Assembly (NCBI RefSeq): GCF_900129295.1
Contig: NZ_FQUU01000026.1
Coordinates: 1 to 37,904 of the forward strand
Source: Flavisolibacter ginsengisoli DSM 18119
Lineage (GTDB): Bacteria; Bacteroidota; Bacteroidia; Chitinophagales; Chitinophagaceae
Reading direction: 5' to 3'
Length of the DNA: 37,904 nucleotides
A program made the translations under genes and the position numbers. Below the pieces are notes generated by a model. It had not been told where the DNA came from. It made no database searches and saw only the letters and a program-made list of their open reading frames with translations. Below, piece after piece: positions 15,109 to 23,817 of the stretch (within the stretch, counting starts at the first letter, position 1; each line of letters opens with the position of its first letter).

Positions 15109-15885
15109 TTAATATTCAATTCTGAATCCTAAAGACTTTGGATTATCAAAAAGGTCTGCGAGGGTAGATTTAATGGTAACTGTTTTCTTATCATCTGAAA
15201 GTTTTACCATTGCTCCTTCCACTTTAGTTGCCGGCTTTGGCAGGTGCAGTATACTGGTATATGTGATGCTGCCTAACATATCCCCTGCACTCTTCATCTG
15301 GCTATACTTCTCATCTTTCTTAAGGTCTTCCAATTTAGTTTCATTCAGCTTTCTTTCTATCAGTCCCTTTTTGTAGGTGATGTCAAAGAAATTATTGATA
15401 GAAGGCATACTGCCTTTATCTTCCATACCCGGAGGAATTTCTTGTTTCTTTTCCCCCTTATTGAATATATCTACACCTTTTCCTGAAGCATTCAGCTCAA
15501 TGATCTTTTGCACATCTTCCAGCTTTTTAAATGGGTAGTTCATAGCCATTTTGAACACTTTATCTTTTTGCTTCATAGTCAGGCTGATTGTTGCACCTTT
15601 ATACAACTGGCGCTGGTCTTCAGTTACGCCTGCAGCAGTGTCCATTACTGAACTTAGGTTGAAGGTGCTGTCAATATCCTTATCTGATAATTTTTTGAGC
15701 TGGCTGTTGGCACTGGTATCCATTGCAGCCATCATTTCAATCATATCAAACATGCCGCTCATGTCCATAGTTGTTTTGTAAGTGCCTGAACCATCTTTAG
15801 CTATGGTAAGTTCCTCTACAGTGTCAAGGCAACCTGAAAATACAAAGGCAGAGAAAAGCAGTACAATAGCAGTTAGTTTTTTCAT
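15109..15885 (-). CDS. Lipoprotein of unknown function, coupled to ispG
   Basis: A 258-residue protein with a clear lipoprotein signal (FVFSGC, Cys at 19). The mature part begins LDTVEELTIAKDGSGTY, a pattern seen in uncharacterised envelope lipoproteins in which a beta-sheet domain is followed by a helical Met/Lys-rich segment. No catalytic motif is evident. The ATG is 2 nt after the ispG stop, so the two are probably translationally coupled, yet no functional link to isoprenoid synthesis is obvious. The transcript is closed by a strong terminator. Confidence 0.85.
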   Translation of the reverse strand: MKKLTAIVLLFSAFVFSGCLDTVEELTIAKDGSGTYKTTMDMSGMFDMIEMMAAMDTSANSQLKKLSDKDIDSTFNLSSVMDTAAGVTEDQRQLYKGATISLTMKQKDKVFKMAMNYPFKKLEDVQKIIELNASGKGVDIFNKGEKKQEIPPGMEDKGSMPSINNFFDITYKKGLIERKLNETKLEDLKKDEKYSQMKSAGDMLGSITYTSILHLPKPATKVEGAMVKLSDDKKTVTIKSTLADLFDNPKSLGFRIEY

Positions 15886-15887
15886 TG

Positions 15888-17933
15888 TTATATATTTTGC
15901 ATTACCTGCTGGGGTTCCACCCAGGCTTCATTTTCTTTTAAAAGATTAATTAATTCTTCAACGGCTATTTCACTTGGCACATTGCGCTTCACCACTTCCT
16001 TTCCCCTATACAGGGTGATCTTTCCAGGTCCGCTTCCAACATATCCAAAGTCAGCATCTGCCATCTCGCCGGGACCGTTAACGATGCATCCCATAATGGC
16101 TATCTTCAAACCTTTGAGATGGTTGGTAACTGAGCGGATCCTGGCTGTAGTTTCCTGCAGATCGAAAAGAGTTCTTCCACAGGAAGGACAGCTAATGTAT
16201 TCTGTTTTAGAAATGCGTGTACGGGTAGCCTGTAAAATACTGAAGGAAGTATTGTTAATGAATTGCTCCACTGATTGTGACTGTATATAGTTGCGGCCAC
16301 TTACTGCCTCCAGGCTGGAGGCCTGTAGTTTATAACTTTCAGTGGTCATACCAAAACAAACACCGTCACCCATTCCATCTAAAAGCAATGCCCCCCCTTC
16401 CGATGCATAATGGATTAAGTGTTCATCCATTGTTTTCCAATTGCTGTCAACTGTAATGACAACAGGATTCTGAATACCCCTGTTCATCAATTCTATGAAC
16501 ATCCTTCTTACAGCCGGCATGGAATGAGGATTCTGGCTGCTCAGGCATAGCACCACCTTTGGATCATTGGCCATGGCATCAAGGTATTCCCAATCAGTAA
16601 GGTCAGGTATTACTGCAGCCTCATGAAAACAATCAACCATTACAAAATTCAATTCATTGCTTTTGTATTCTGCCTGGGTATAGCCAACATCATCGTAAAT
16701 GGGGAAGTATTTTGATTTGTCTTCTATCATCATCCAGGTAGCTGGATAAACTATCACCTTCAATGTACCGGGTAAGGAAAAATCCAGGATATTATGCCCG
16801 GTGAAAATATAATCAGCCGCCGTATCAGAAATACCCCATTTATCAGTAACAGCATCATAGCTGTAACCTACCGCCTGGAGATCAGCAGGAGTTATCGTTG
16901 TCAATTTGCTTAGATCTGCAATGACTACGGGCACCTGGTGTCCTCCCATATTGCCCACATGAAAAGTTGCCCTTCTCTTATATTCAAATGGATTATAGGG
17001 TAGCTTATCTACTTTGGGAATGCTTAACGGGTCAATTGTATCTTGACTCCTGCTGGCATAACGTTTTACAATATCCCTGCAAACAGGGATCTCGAATTCC
17101 GGATCTTCAGTCAGGGAAACCCGGATGGTATCACCTAAACCATCTTCCAATAACGTACCAATACCTGCAGCGCTTTTTATTCTTCCATCTTCACCGTCTC
17201 CGGCTTCAGTAACCCCAAGGTGAAGGGGATAACATTCATTGAACTCATCAAACATGGTCCTGACCAATAAACGGTATGCCTGAACCATTACCTGCGGATT
17301 GCTGCTCTTCATGCTCAATACAATATTGTGGTAGCTTTCGCTCCTGGCAATACGCAGAAACTCCATAGCACTTTCCACCATGCCCATGGGAGTATCCCCA
17401 TAACGGCTCATGATGCGATCACTCAATGAACCATGGTTAGTACCTATACGCATGGCAGTGCCATATTCCTTACAGATCTTCACTAAAGGCGTGAAGCGTT
17501 CCCTGATCCTGTCTATTTCTTCAGCATAATCAGCATCGGTATATTCTATAAGCTCAAATTTTTTCTTATCAACATAGTTGCCGGGGTTCACCCTTACCTT
17601 CTCTATGATCCTGGCCGCAATTTCTGCGGCATTGGGTGTGAAATGAATATCAGCCACCAGGGGAGTTGTATATCCTCTTCTGCGTAATTCATTTTTGATC
17701 AGTAATAGATTTTCGGCTTCCTTTTTAGATGGAGCTGTGATGCGTACCAGTTCTGCCCCGGCTTCAATACACCGGATGGTTTGCTCCACCGTGCCCATGG
17801 TATCCATGGTATCTGTAGTGGTCATGGTCTGGATACGGATAGGGTTGTAATTACCCAGTAATAGATCTCCCACTTTTACTTCTCTCGTTGCCAGCCGTTT
17901 ATATTCAGTAAGACTTTCGCAATAAAACTGCAT
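15888..17933 (-). CDS. ispG: 4-hydroxy-3-methylbut-2-en-1-yl diphosphate synthase, long form
   Basis: A 681-residue iron-sulfur enzyme of the MEP pathway, converting MEcPP to HMBPP. The N-terminal TIM barrel (RIQTMTTTDTMDT, LVRITAPS, VADIHF, RVNPGNY, IGTNHGSL) is followed by a large insert of about 270 residues. The C-terminal [4Fe-4S] domain has C-x2-C-x30-C and NGPGE. Three-domain IspG is the form of Bacteroidota, Chlamydiae and plants; E. coli's is about 370 residues. The start has an unusually strong GGAGGAG Shine-Dalgarno within a small hairpin. It leads a two-gene unit with the downstream lipoprotein. Confidence 0.95.
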   Translation of the reverse strand: MQFYCESLTEYKRLATREVKVGDLLLGNYNPIRIQTMTTTDTMDTMGTVEQTIRCIEAGAELVRITAPSKKEAENLLLIKNELRRRGYTTPLVADIHFTPNAAEIAARIIEKVRVNPGNYVDKKKFELIEYTDADYAEEIDRIRERFTPLVKICKEYGTAMRIGTNHGSLSDRIMSRYGDTPMGMVESAMEFLRIARSESYHNIVLSMKSSNPQVMVQAYRLLVRTMFDEFNECYPLHLGVTEAGDGEDGRIKSAAGIGTLLEDGLGDTIRVSLTEDPEFEIPVCRDIVKRYASRSQDTIDPLSIPKVDKLPYNPFEYKRRATFHVGNMGGHQVPVVIADLSKLTTITPADLQAVGYSYDAVTDKWGISDTAADYIFTGHNILDFSLPGTLKVIVYPATWMMIEDKSKYFPIYDDVGYTQAEYKSNELNFVMVDCFHEAAVIPDLTDWEYLDAMANDPKVVLCLSSQNPHSMPAVRRMFIELMNRGIQNPVVITVDSNWKTMDEHLIHYASEGGALLLDGMGDGVCFGMTTESYKLQASSLEAVSGRNYIQSQSVEQFINNTSFSILQATRTRISKTEYISCPSCGRTLFDLQETTARIRSVTNHLKGLKIAIMGCIVNGPGEMADADFGYVGSGPGKITLYRGKEVVKRNVPSEIAVEELINLLKENEAWVEPQQVMQNI

Positions 17934-17941
17934 AAGACGAT

Positions 17942-17975
17942 CTCCTCCAGGAGTATTTTATGAATAGCAAAAATA
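17942..17975 (-). promoter_or_regulatory. ispG leader: -7 element and hairpin-embedded Shine-Dalgarno
   Basis: On the minus strand, TATTTTTG (17968-17975) precedes a leader containing CTCCTGGAGGAG (17942-17953), 8 nt before the ATG. The 3' half is a perfect Shine-Dalgarno, and the 5' CTCC can pair with it, so the site may be partly masked. Strong Shine-Dalgarno sites are rare in this phylum. Confidence 0.5.
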
Positions 17976-18056
17976 TCGCTTCCTTATCCATAAAGAACTG
18001 ACGGAAATCTTAGATAAGTCATAAAACAGCTGATTGATAGGGAACTTTTGTAAAAA

Positions 18057-18644
18057 TTACCAATCCTGGGCCTGTCCGCCACCCTTTTGCTTATTCTGGT
18101 TCTGGAGTTTTTGCTGCAATTGTTTTTCCTTTTCCTGTAAAAGCTTCAGCTTTTGTTCTGCTTCATTCTGGCTCATACTTGAGGAAGACTTTTGCTGGCT
18201 TTGTTTCTGTTCGTCCTGCTTTTTCTTTAATTCTGACAAGGCCTTTTGCAAATTTTCACGGGCATCTTTATCATTTGGATTTAACCTGAGGGCTTTTTTA
18301 TAAGCTTCAATGCTTGGCTCCAGTTCCTTCTGCTTTGTATATGCCACTCCCTGGTTGTAGGCGGTTGCAGACCGCAGTTTGGTTTCAGGCCCGGCATTAT
18401 ATAATTTTTCCAGGACCTGCACTGCCTCATCATATTTCTTCTGCTTTTGAAGGGCATTGGCAAGGTTGAACTGTGCTGTTGTATTCCCCTGGTCTATTGA
18501 TAATGCTTTTTTGTATTGGCCTTCGGCCAGGTCAAACTGAGTTTGTGTATAATATTTATTACCCTTAATGATGTAGCTGTTGGCGCTTTGCGCATGGCTA
18601 GCAACAGAAAATGATATCAATAGGGCTAAAATCAACTGCTTCAT
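18057..18644 (-). CDS. batC: TPR protein, BatC-like
   Basis: A 195-residue protein with a Sec signal peptide (cleavage after SHA). About three TPR units span residues 20-130 (YIIKGNKYYTQTQFDLAEGQ, TTAQFNLANALQKQKKYDEA, ATAYNQGVAYTKQKELEPSI). A Gln/Lys-rich coiled C-terminus ends KGGGQAQDW. Its ATG overlaps the stop of the upstream VWA gene by 4 nt, which supports its naming as the BatC partner in the Bacteroides aerotolerance (Bat) system. The system's biochemical role is not settled. The other Bat genes are absent here. Confidence 0.8.
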   Translation of the reverse strand: MKQLILALLISFSVASHAQSANSYIIKGNKYYTQTQFDLAEGQYKKALSIDQGNTTAQFNLANALQKQKKYDEAVQVLEKLYNAGPETKLRSATAYNQGVAYTKQKELEPSIEAYKKALRLNPNDKDARENLQKALSELKKKQDEQKQSQQKSSSSMSQNEAEQKLKLLQEKEKQLQQKLQNQNKQKGGGQAQDW

Positions 18645-19690
18645 GCCTTCGCTTTTATTGGGTCCGTAATTTTTGCTTTTTTACTCCCTGGAGTAATTGT
18701 TTTCTTCCTGTCAGGGATAAATAGTTCTATTAATAACAGTCCAAGCATAGGAACGACCAGCCAGGCATAAAAACTATGATACGTGTACAATGAAGTATCA
18801 CCCAGTGCCTTTTTATCGATCTCGGTATATTGGGACATTACTGTCTTTACCGCCGCTTCTGCACTTTCCAGGTGTACAAAGGTACCATTGGTAACCGTTG
18901 CTATCTGCTGCAATATCTGCTCATTCAATTTGGAAATGACTACCTGGCCTGCCTGGTCTTTTTTGGGTCCACCCGTTGCCGTATCCAATATGGTTGTACC
19001 CTCTGGAGATCCAATACCAATTGTATTGATCATAACGCCTTTACCGGCTAATTCTTTTGCCTTATCCAGGGCATCCTCATCATGCGTTTCCCCATCAGTT
19101 ATTAAAACAATGGAACGAAATCGGTCGGACTCCTCGCCAAAGGCGATCTCAGCTTTTTTTAGTGCATCTCCAATACTGGTTCCCTGTGTAGGAACAGCAC
19201 CCGGGCCTGCGCTTGAAACGTATAACCTGGCTGCTGACTGGTCAAATGTAAGTGGCATCTGCAGGTAGGCATTACCGGCAAATTCAATTAGTCCTATCCT
19301 ATCATCCTTCAGATTGTCGATCAGTTTGGAAATAAATTGCTTGGCCCTTGCCAACCGGTTAGGTGCAATATCAGATGCCAGCATACTATTGCTCACATCC
19401 AGGGCAATAACAAGATCGATGCCTTTACGGGCCTCTGCAGAAGAAGCATCAGGTTTCCTGGGATTAGCCACGGCAATGCATCCTAATCCAAAAGCTATCA
19501 GCACCAGGCAAAATTTCAGTACTGTCTTTATGCGGGAATGATTGGTTATCAGTTTATTGACAACAACCGGGTCACCGGTTTTCTTGATGCTGCGTTTCTT
19601 CCAGAACTGGTAAAATATATAGAGTACTATAAATAAGAAAAGAAAGCCCAGTAAATAAAAAGCTTCAGGATATTGAAATTGAAGATTCAA
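18641..19690 (-). CDS. batB: VWA-domain membrane protein, BatB-like
   Basis: A 349-residue protein. Two N-terminal membrane helices (about 11-29 and 57-76) precede a von Willebrand A domain with an intact MIDAS, DVSNS at 98-102, plus TDGETHDED. A third helix near 310-330 (SFYAWLVVPMLGLLLIELFI) is typical of BatA/BatB. The start appears to be TTG at 19690; there is no ATG in a suitable place. It overlaps batC by 4 nt. BatA, BatD, BatE and the MoxR ATPase that normally lie beside it are not upstream; the next gene is a beta-lactamase. Confidence 0.85.
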   Translation of the reverse strand: MNLQFQYPEAFYLLGFLFLFIVLYIFYQFWKKRSIKKTGDPVVVNKLITNHSRIKTVLKFCLVLIAFGLGCIAVANPRKPDASSAEARKGIDLVIALDVSNSMLASDIAPNRLARAKQFISKLIDNLKDDRIGLIEFAGNAYLQMPLTFDQSAARLYVSSAGPGAVPTQGTSIGDALKKAEIAFGEESDRFRSIVLITDGETHDEDALDKAKELAGKGVMINTIGIGSPEGTTILDTATGGPKKDQAGQVVISKLNEQILQQIATVTNGTFVHLESAEAAVKTVMSQYTEIDKKALGDTSLYTYHSFYAWLVVPMLGLLLIELFIPDRKKTITPGSKKAKITDPIKAKA

Positions 19691-19806
19691 GGATCAGGTT
19701 TTTCGGTTTAAGGCAAAGAATGTGCTAAAATACATATTTGACCTGTCAACCCCTAGTTTTCGCAAGTCTGAACCCGGTATTGCCTATTTTACGTAGGACC
19801 TATACC

Positions 19807-20619
19807 TTATTTATTTCCTTTCATAAATCCCAGGTCTGTCAAAATATCCTTAAGGATCTTCATACGGACACCTGTCATATCAAATGTCTTATCAGCTGAT
19901 TCCAGGTTGAGCACGAAAAAATAAGGATGACGGTTTTCTTCAATCCAGCCTACGATCCATCCTATTTGCTTTTTATGAATGCTATCCCAGGGCGCCCAGC
20001 CAGTTTTATAACTGAGCTTGTACTCTGGTTTATCCTCCATCAGCATGGCGGTTTTCACTATTTCCTGGTTACGCTGGTGAAATGGCAACTGGTTAAAGTA
20101 AAGTCGTTTTACAAGGCCCATTTCCTCGTCCGGGGTGATCTTGAGAGAATGATCAAGCCAAAAGGTGTCAATTCTTGTAGTGATCTTTTTAGAACCATAG
20201 GAAAGTGAATCCAGCCAGTGCTGCATAGTATCCTTTCCAATCCGCCGGGCAACTTCCTGGTAATAAGGTACTGCGGATAACCTGAAGGCCTGGTACATAC
20301 TGAGGTCTTTGTTCCAGCCTGCCACCGGCCTGGTAATACCATCCCATTTTATGACCATACTGTCATTATTGATGACCCCTGTCTGGAGCCCAATTAATGA
20401 ATTCACTATTTTAAAGGTAGAAGCAGGTAGAAAAGCACTATCACGATAACGCTCCAGGTTATATACGGTAAAGTTTCCGGTACTATTATTTAACAAGGCA
20501 AAACAACCTTCTGCACCATTTTCTTTAAAGTATTTTCCCAGTGAATTATCAATATCTACATTATTGGGGGAACAGCCAATCAGTACGCATAAAAGCACAA
20601 GGCCTGGAAGAAATCTCAT
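19807..20619 (-). CDS. Class D (OXA-type) beta-lactamase-like lipoprotein
   Basis: A 270-residue protein. All main serine beta-lactamase D motifs are visible: STFK (Ser67-Lys70), SAV (115-117), a WxL tryptophan at 154 (FWLD) and KTG (205-207). The usual YGN is YGS (141-143). The N-terminus ends LIGCS with Cys16, a lipoprotein signal, so the enzyme may be membrane-anchored. Class D enzymes hydrolyse penicillins and sometimes carbapenems, but the motifs also occur in BlaR-type sensors and related penicillin-binding proteins. Genuine hydrolytic activity is likely but not certain. No mobile element is adjacent. Confidence 0.88.
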   Translation of the reverse strand: MRFLPGLVLLCVLIGCSPNNVDIDNSLGKYFKENGAEGCFALLNNSTGNFTVYNLERYRDSAFLPASTFKIVNSLIGLQTGVINNDSMVIKWDGITRPVAGWNKDLSMYQAFRLSAVPYYQEVARRIGKDTMQHWLDSLSYGSKKITTRIDTFWLDHSLKITPDEEMGLVKRLYFNQLPFHQRNQEIVKTAMLMEDKPEYKLSYKTGWAPWDSIHKKQIGWIVGWIEENRHPYFFVLNLESADKTFDMTGVRMKILKDILTDLGFMKGNK

Positions 20620-20640
20620 TGGATAGGTTCAAAATTTCGG

Positions 20641-20648
20641 CAAAGGTA
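20641..20648 (-). promoter_or_regulatory. -7 element TACCTTTG
   Basis: On the minus strand TACCTTTG lies 21 nt before the beta-lactamase-like ATG, giving a short leader. A TTTG on the minus strand at 20660-20663 is too close to serve as a canonical -33 element. Confidence 0.4.
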
Positions 20649-20766
20649 ACCTCCTGGGCAAAACTGTGGTGTTTAAAAACTTCTATAAAAAGCCAACTGC
20701 GAATGAATAACCTGGTAGCAGATCTAAAGATAGAGGTGAAGTTCCCGTTTTGAAGAAAACACGAGA

Positions 20767-20895
20767 TTATAAATAAATACCATTTTTCAAACGAACATGT
20801 TTATTACCCTGGCAGTCTCTTTTCATGGATGTGCACGAGGGAAATGCGAGCATAATCATCATCCAACAAGCTAAAAGGAGGAAGATCCTTTTCAT
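20767..20895 (-). CDS. 42-residue lipoprotein
   Basis: A short frame from an ATG at 20895 to a TAA at 20767. It begins MKRIFLLLACWMMIMLAF and then PSC, a good lipoprotein signal with Cys at 21, leaving a mature peptide of 22 residues with a second Cys at 28 and a basic tail (KHVRLKNGIYL). The signal, lipobox and clean frame argue for a real gene. The form is familiar as tiny lipoproteins of Bacteroidota, function unknown. It sits alone between the beta-lactamase-like gene and a divergent lipoprotein gene; the remaining 20649-20766 and 20896-21046 show no other gene. Confidence 0.7.
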   Translation of the reverse strand: MKRIFLLLACWMMIMLAFPSCTSMKRDCQGNKHVRLKNGIYL

Positions 20896-21046
20896 TACGT
20901 ACGATTTATTGATAAAAATAATGGTAATTCTTAGGAATATCCGGATAAAAACGGAGCCTAAGTCATAAACGCTATATGATGTATGTTATTGTTTTGGCCA
21001 TGAATAACAGGTAATTTTAAAGGAGTCAATAATTAAACTAACATAT

Positions 21047-21604
21047 ATGAAAAGAATTCTACCAATTTTTCTCTCCATGGTTATCCTTTTAATTGCCTGT
21101 AATCCTTCTGTAAAAACGGAGCAAATAAGCGAAACCAATAACGAGGCTAAAGTAAAACCGGTTTCAACCCCGAAAGATCCCCTGGTGGTAAAAATGCAGG
21201 AACTGGGCTCCTTACAACCACTGGGCCTGGATGAACTGGCTGCTTTATTACCTCAAAGCCTGAATGGTATCAGGCGTAGCGGTTTAACCATGAACAATAA
21301 TATGGGTTATGCTACAGCTCATGCTGATTACGAAAAAAACAACAAGACAGACATGAGGGTTACCCTCTATGATTGCAGTGGAACCTCTGGATTAGCATGG
21401 TTTAGAGATAGTTATGCCTCCAAATTGAAAGATGGTTCAAAACAGATAGAACTCAATGGTGGGAAAGCCATTGAGGAATTTGATAACCAAACCAAGGTAA
21501 CTTCTATTACTTACCTTACCAGGGGAAGGATACTAGTAAACATTTCTTCACGGGACATGGACCCTGAAAAAGTAAAAGAAGCTGCAGGGCAAATTGGCCG
21601 GTAG
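21047..21604 (+). CDS. Lipoprotein of unknown function
   Basis: A 185-residue protein with a lipoprotein signal (ILLIAC, Cys at 18). After a polar linker, residues 45-185 form one compact domain beginning LGSLQPLGLDELAALLPQSLNG. YATAHADYE, DMRVTLYDCSG and RGRILVNISSRDMDPEKV suggest an alternating alpha/beta fold. No named family is recognised. It is monocistronic and ends at a strong terminator shared with kbl. Confidence 0.8.
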   Translation: MKRILPIFLSMVILLIACNPSVKTEQISETNNEAKVKPVSTPKDPLVVKMQELGSLQPLGLDELAALLPQSLNGIRRSGLTMNNNMGYATAHADYEKNNKTDMRVTLYDCSGTSGLAWFRDSYASKLKDGSKQIELNGGKAIEEFDNQTKVTSITYLTRGRILVNISSRDMDPEKVKEAAGQIGR

Positions 21605-21617
21605 CTTATTTAATTAA

Positions 21618-21658
21618 AAAACGCAGGGTCAGGCTTTAAAAGCTTCCCCCTGCGTTTT
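21618..21658. terminator. Bidirectional intrinsic terminator
   Basis: AAAACGCAGGG (21618-21628) pairs with CCCTGCGTTTT (21648-21658). The loop contains a second small inverted repeat. T-runs occur on both strands, so it can serve the lipoprotein and the convergent kbl. Confidence 0.85.
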
Positions 21659-21675
21659 ACCAGTTTTTTTAAATT

Positions 21676-22863
21676 CTATTTTATAACACCCAGTTCTTTA
21701 CCAATCCTGGTAAAGGCATTGATGGCTTTGTCAAGGTGCTCCTGCTCGTGTGCTGCACTGATCTGAACTCTGATCCTTGCCTGGCCTTTGGGCACTACAG
21801 GGAAAAAGAACCCTATAACATATATACCTTCCTGCAAAAGAGCGTCAGCAAATTTTGCCGCCAGTACGGAATCATAAAGCATAATAGGTACAATAGGATG
21901 CTCACCATTCTTAATATCGAAGCCCGCCTCAGTCATCTTTTCACGGAAATACCTGGTATTGCTTTCCAACTTATCTCTTAAAGTGGTGGTTTCGCTTAGC
22001 ATATCCAGTACCGCGATACTGGCCCCTGTAATTGATGGGGCAAGCGTATTGGAGAATAAATAGGGACGGCTGCGTTGGCGAAGAATATCAATGATTTCTT
22101 TTCGTCCACTGGTGAAACCACCAGAGGCACCACCTAAGGCCTTTCCCAATGTTCCTGTTATAATATCTATCCTTCCCATCACACCCCGGTACTCATGTGT
22201 TCCGCGCCCTGTTTTACCCATAAAACCAGAAGCATGGCTTTCATCTACCATTACAATAGCATCATATTTATCAGCAAGGTCGCAGATCACATCCAGCTGT
22301 GCTATTGTTCCATCCATGCTGAAAACCCCATCTGTAACAATAACTCTGCTGCGCAAATGAGCAGATTCTTTAAGTTTAGCCTCGAGGTCCTCCATATTAT
22401 TGTGCTCATAGCGGTAGCGTTGAGCCTTGCATAGCCTGACTCCATCTATTATAGAAGCATGGTTCAATGTATCGGAAATGATGGCATCCTGCTCATTGAA
22501 TAGAGGTTCAAATACACCGCCATTGGCATCAAAAGCGGCCACATATAGAATAGTATCTTCTGTTCCAAGGAAAGTAGCGAGCTTTTGCTCCAGTTCTTTA
22601 TGAATATCCTGGGTACCACAGATAAAACGCACTGAACTCATTCCATAACCCCTGGTATCCAGATAATGATGCGCAGCTTCAAGGGTTTTTGGATGAGAAG
22701 ATAAACCCAGGTAATTGTTGGCGCAAAAATTCAAAACCTGCCTGCCATTTACAGTTATCTCGGCGCCCTGCGGAGAAGCTATAATTCGTTCTGTCTTATA
22801 TAATCCTGAAGTTTTGATCTCCTCAACTTCCTGGCGGATACGTTCTACAAATTTATCGTTCAT
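21676..22863 (-). CDS. kbl: Glycine C-acetyltransferase (2-amino-3-ketobutyrate CoA ligase)
   Basis: A 395-residue PLP enzyme of the alpha-oxoamine synthase family, converting 2-amino-3-ketobutyrate plus CoA to glycine and acetyl-CoA. [29 protein letters not shown] and [13 protein letters not shown] (PLP Lys at 241) are diagnostic. The ending [17 protein letters not shown] matches Kbl rather than serine palmitoyltransferase. Its usual partner threonine dehydrogenase (tdh) is not adjacent. Confidence 0.93.
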   Translation of the reverse strand: MNDKFVERIRQEVEEIKTSGLYKTERIIASPQGAEITVNGRQVLNFCANNYLGLSSHPKTLEAAHHYLDTRGYGMSSVRFICGTQDIHKELEQKLATFLGTEDTILYVAAFDANGGVFEPLFNEQDAIISDTLNHASIIDGVRLCKAQRYRYEHNNMEDLEAKLKESAHLRSRVIVTDGVFSMDGTIAQLDVICDLADKYDAIVMVDESHASGFMGKTGRGTHEYRGVMGRIDIITGTLGKALGGASGGFTSGRKEIIDILRQRSRPYLFSNTLAPSITGASIAVLDMLSETTTLRDKLESNTRYFREKMTEAGFDIKNGEHPIVPIMLYDSVLAAKFADALLQEGIYVIGFFFPVVPKGQARIRVQISAAHEQEHLDKAINAFTRIGKELGVIK

Positions 22864-22882
22864 AACATTTGATTTGGAGTCG

Positions 22883-22890
22883 CAAATATA
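22883..22890 (-). promoter_or_regulatory. -7 element TATATTTG
   Basis: Reads TATATTTG on the minus strand, 19 nt before the kbl ATG, predicting a leader of about 13 nt. Confidence 0.4.
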
Positions 22891-22982
22891 ATCAGGTAAG
22901 CATCATATTGTCCTGGTTAGAAAGGTTCAGTTAACCCGCAATAAGCAACTCTACCTGCAACTAATTGCCCGGCAGTGGAATT

Positions 22983-22990
22983 TATTTTTG
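22983..22990 (+). promoter_or_regulatory. -7 element TATTTTTG
   Basis: Lies 54 nt before the small membrane protein at 23045 and would also drive the sigma-factor operon behind it. A TTG occurs upstream at 22965-22967 with a 15-nt gap, shorter than ideal. Confidence 0.4.
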
Positions 22991-23044
22991 ACATTCCTGT
23001 AACATAAGGCCTGATACCTTCGTCAAACCATTCAAACCAACGCC

Positions 23045-23248
23045 ATGAAAAAGGTATTAAAAAGCAGGTATCTATTACTTGCATTCCTTTTTATCTTCAT
23101 AATTTCTGCTTTTTCCTTTATTGCTTATTCAAGGTCGCATTCTGTTTCCACGGAAATAGAAAAATGCTGTCAAAAGCCCGAATCCAACAGCAATGAAATG
23201 CTTTGGGATATCCTTTCCCGGCAAATGGTATCAGCGGTACATATGTAA
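23045..23248 (+). CDS. Small membrane-anchored protein upstream of the sigma factor
   Basis: A 67-residue protein with a basic N-terminus and one membrane segment at about 9-28 (YLLLAFLFIFIISAFSFIAY), which could also act as a signal peptide. The remaining 38 residues contain a CC pair (EKCCQKPES) and end LWDILSRQMVSAVHM. The Cys-Cys then W-x-x-L-S-R-Q pattern feels familiar from small Chitinophagaceae proteins. It lies 83 bp before the ECF sigma factor on the same strand and may belong to its signalling unit, but that is inference. Confidence 0.7.
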   Translation: MKKVLKSRYLLLAFLFIFIISAFSFIAYSRSHSVSTEIEKCCQKPESNSNEMLWDILSRQMVSAVHM

Positions 23249-23331
23249 TAAAAAAAATTTCTTCCTTTGTTGTAACTTTTACTTCACTACAGCGTATTAC
23301 TGTAGAATCAAGCTGTTCTTGTTTACTGTTT

Positions 23332-23817
23332 ATGACTGAAAAAGAATATAATGACTGTGTGAGCCTGTATGCTGACAATGTGTTCAGGTTCATTGTAAAA
23401 AACCTGCGTCACGAGGAAGATGCCCGCGATGTAGTACAAACAGCATTTGAAAAGCTATGGCGTAACCGGGAAGAGGTAGAACACGCAAAGAGCAAATCAT
23501 ACCTGTTTACTGTAGCCTACAACCAAATGATCGACCACCTGAGGAAATCGAAAAGGATTCACCTGAAAGAAGAATTTAAAGAAGATACAAGGGTTCACAG
23601 CAAGGAGTTCAATAATACAAAGGCTATTCTCAATGAAGCATTGGCAAAATTAGGAGAAACCCAACGGTCACTGGTAATGCTGAAAGATTATGAAGGTTAC
23701 AGCTATGAAGAGATAGGAAGGATCATGAACCTGAGTGAAAGCCAGGTGAAAGTTTACCTGCACAGGGCACGCCTTCAATTAAAAGAGTACATTGTAAAAG
23801 TTGAAAATGTCATCTAA
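23332..23817 (+). CDS. ECF-type RNA polymerase sigma factor
   Basis: A 161-residue sigma-70 family protein. The ATG at 23332 starts MTEKEYNDCV; longer starts add a non-homologous stretch that overlaps the previous gene. Region 2 covers about residues 8-75 (HEEDARDVVQTAFEKLWRNRE). Region 4 covers about 105-155, with the helix-turn-helix YSYEEIGRIMNLSESQVKVYL. It lacks regions 1 and 3 as ECF factors do. It overlaps the anti-sigma-like gene by 11 nt, so both are made together. It probably directs envelope-stress or nutrient-response transcription. Confidence 0.92.
   Translation: MTEKEYNDCVSLYADNVFRFIVKNLRHEEDARDVVQTAFEKLWRNREEVEHAKSKSYLFTVAYNQMIDHLRKSKRIHLKEEFKEDTRVHSKEFNNTKAILNEALAKLGETQRSLVMLKDYEGYSYEEIGRIMNLSESQVKVYLHRARLQLKEYIVKVENVI

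Noticed and set aside
19807-20619. Recently acquired resistance gene on a mobile element
   Set aside because: No IS, integron site or composition shift is visible around it; it looks chromosomal.
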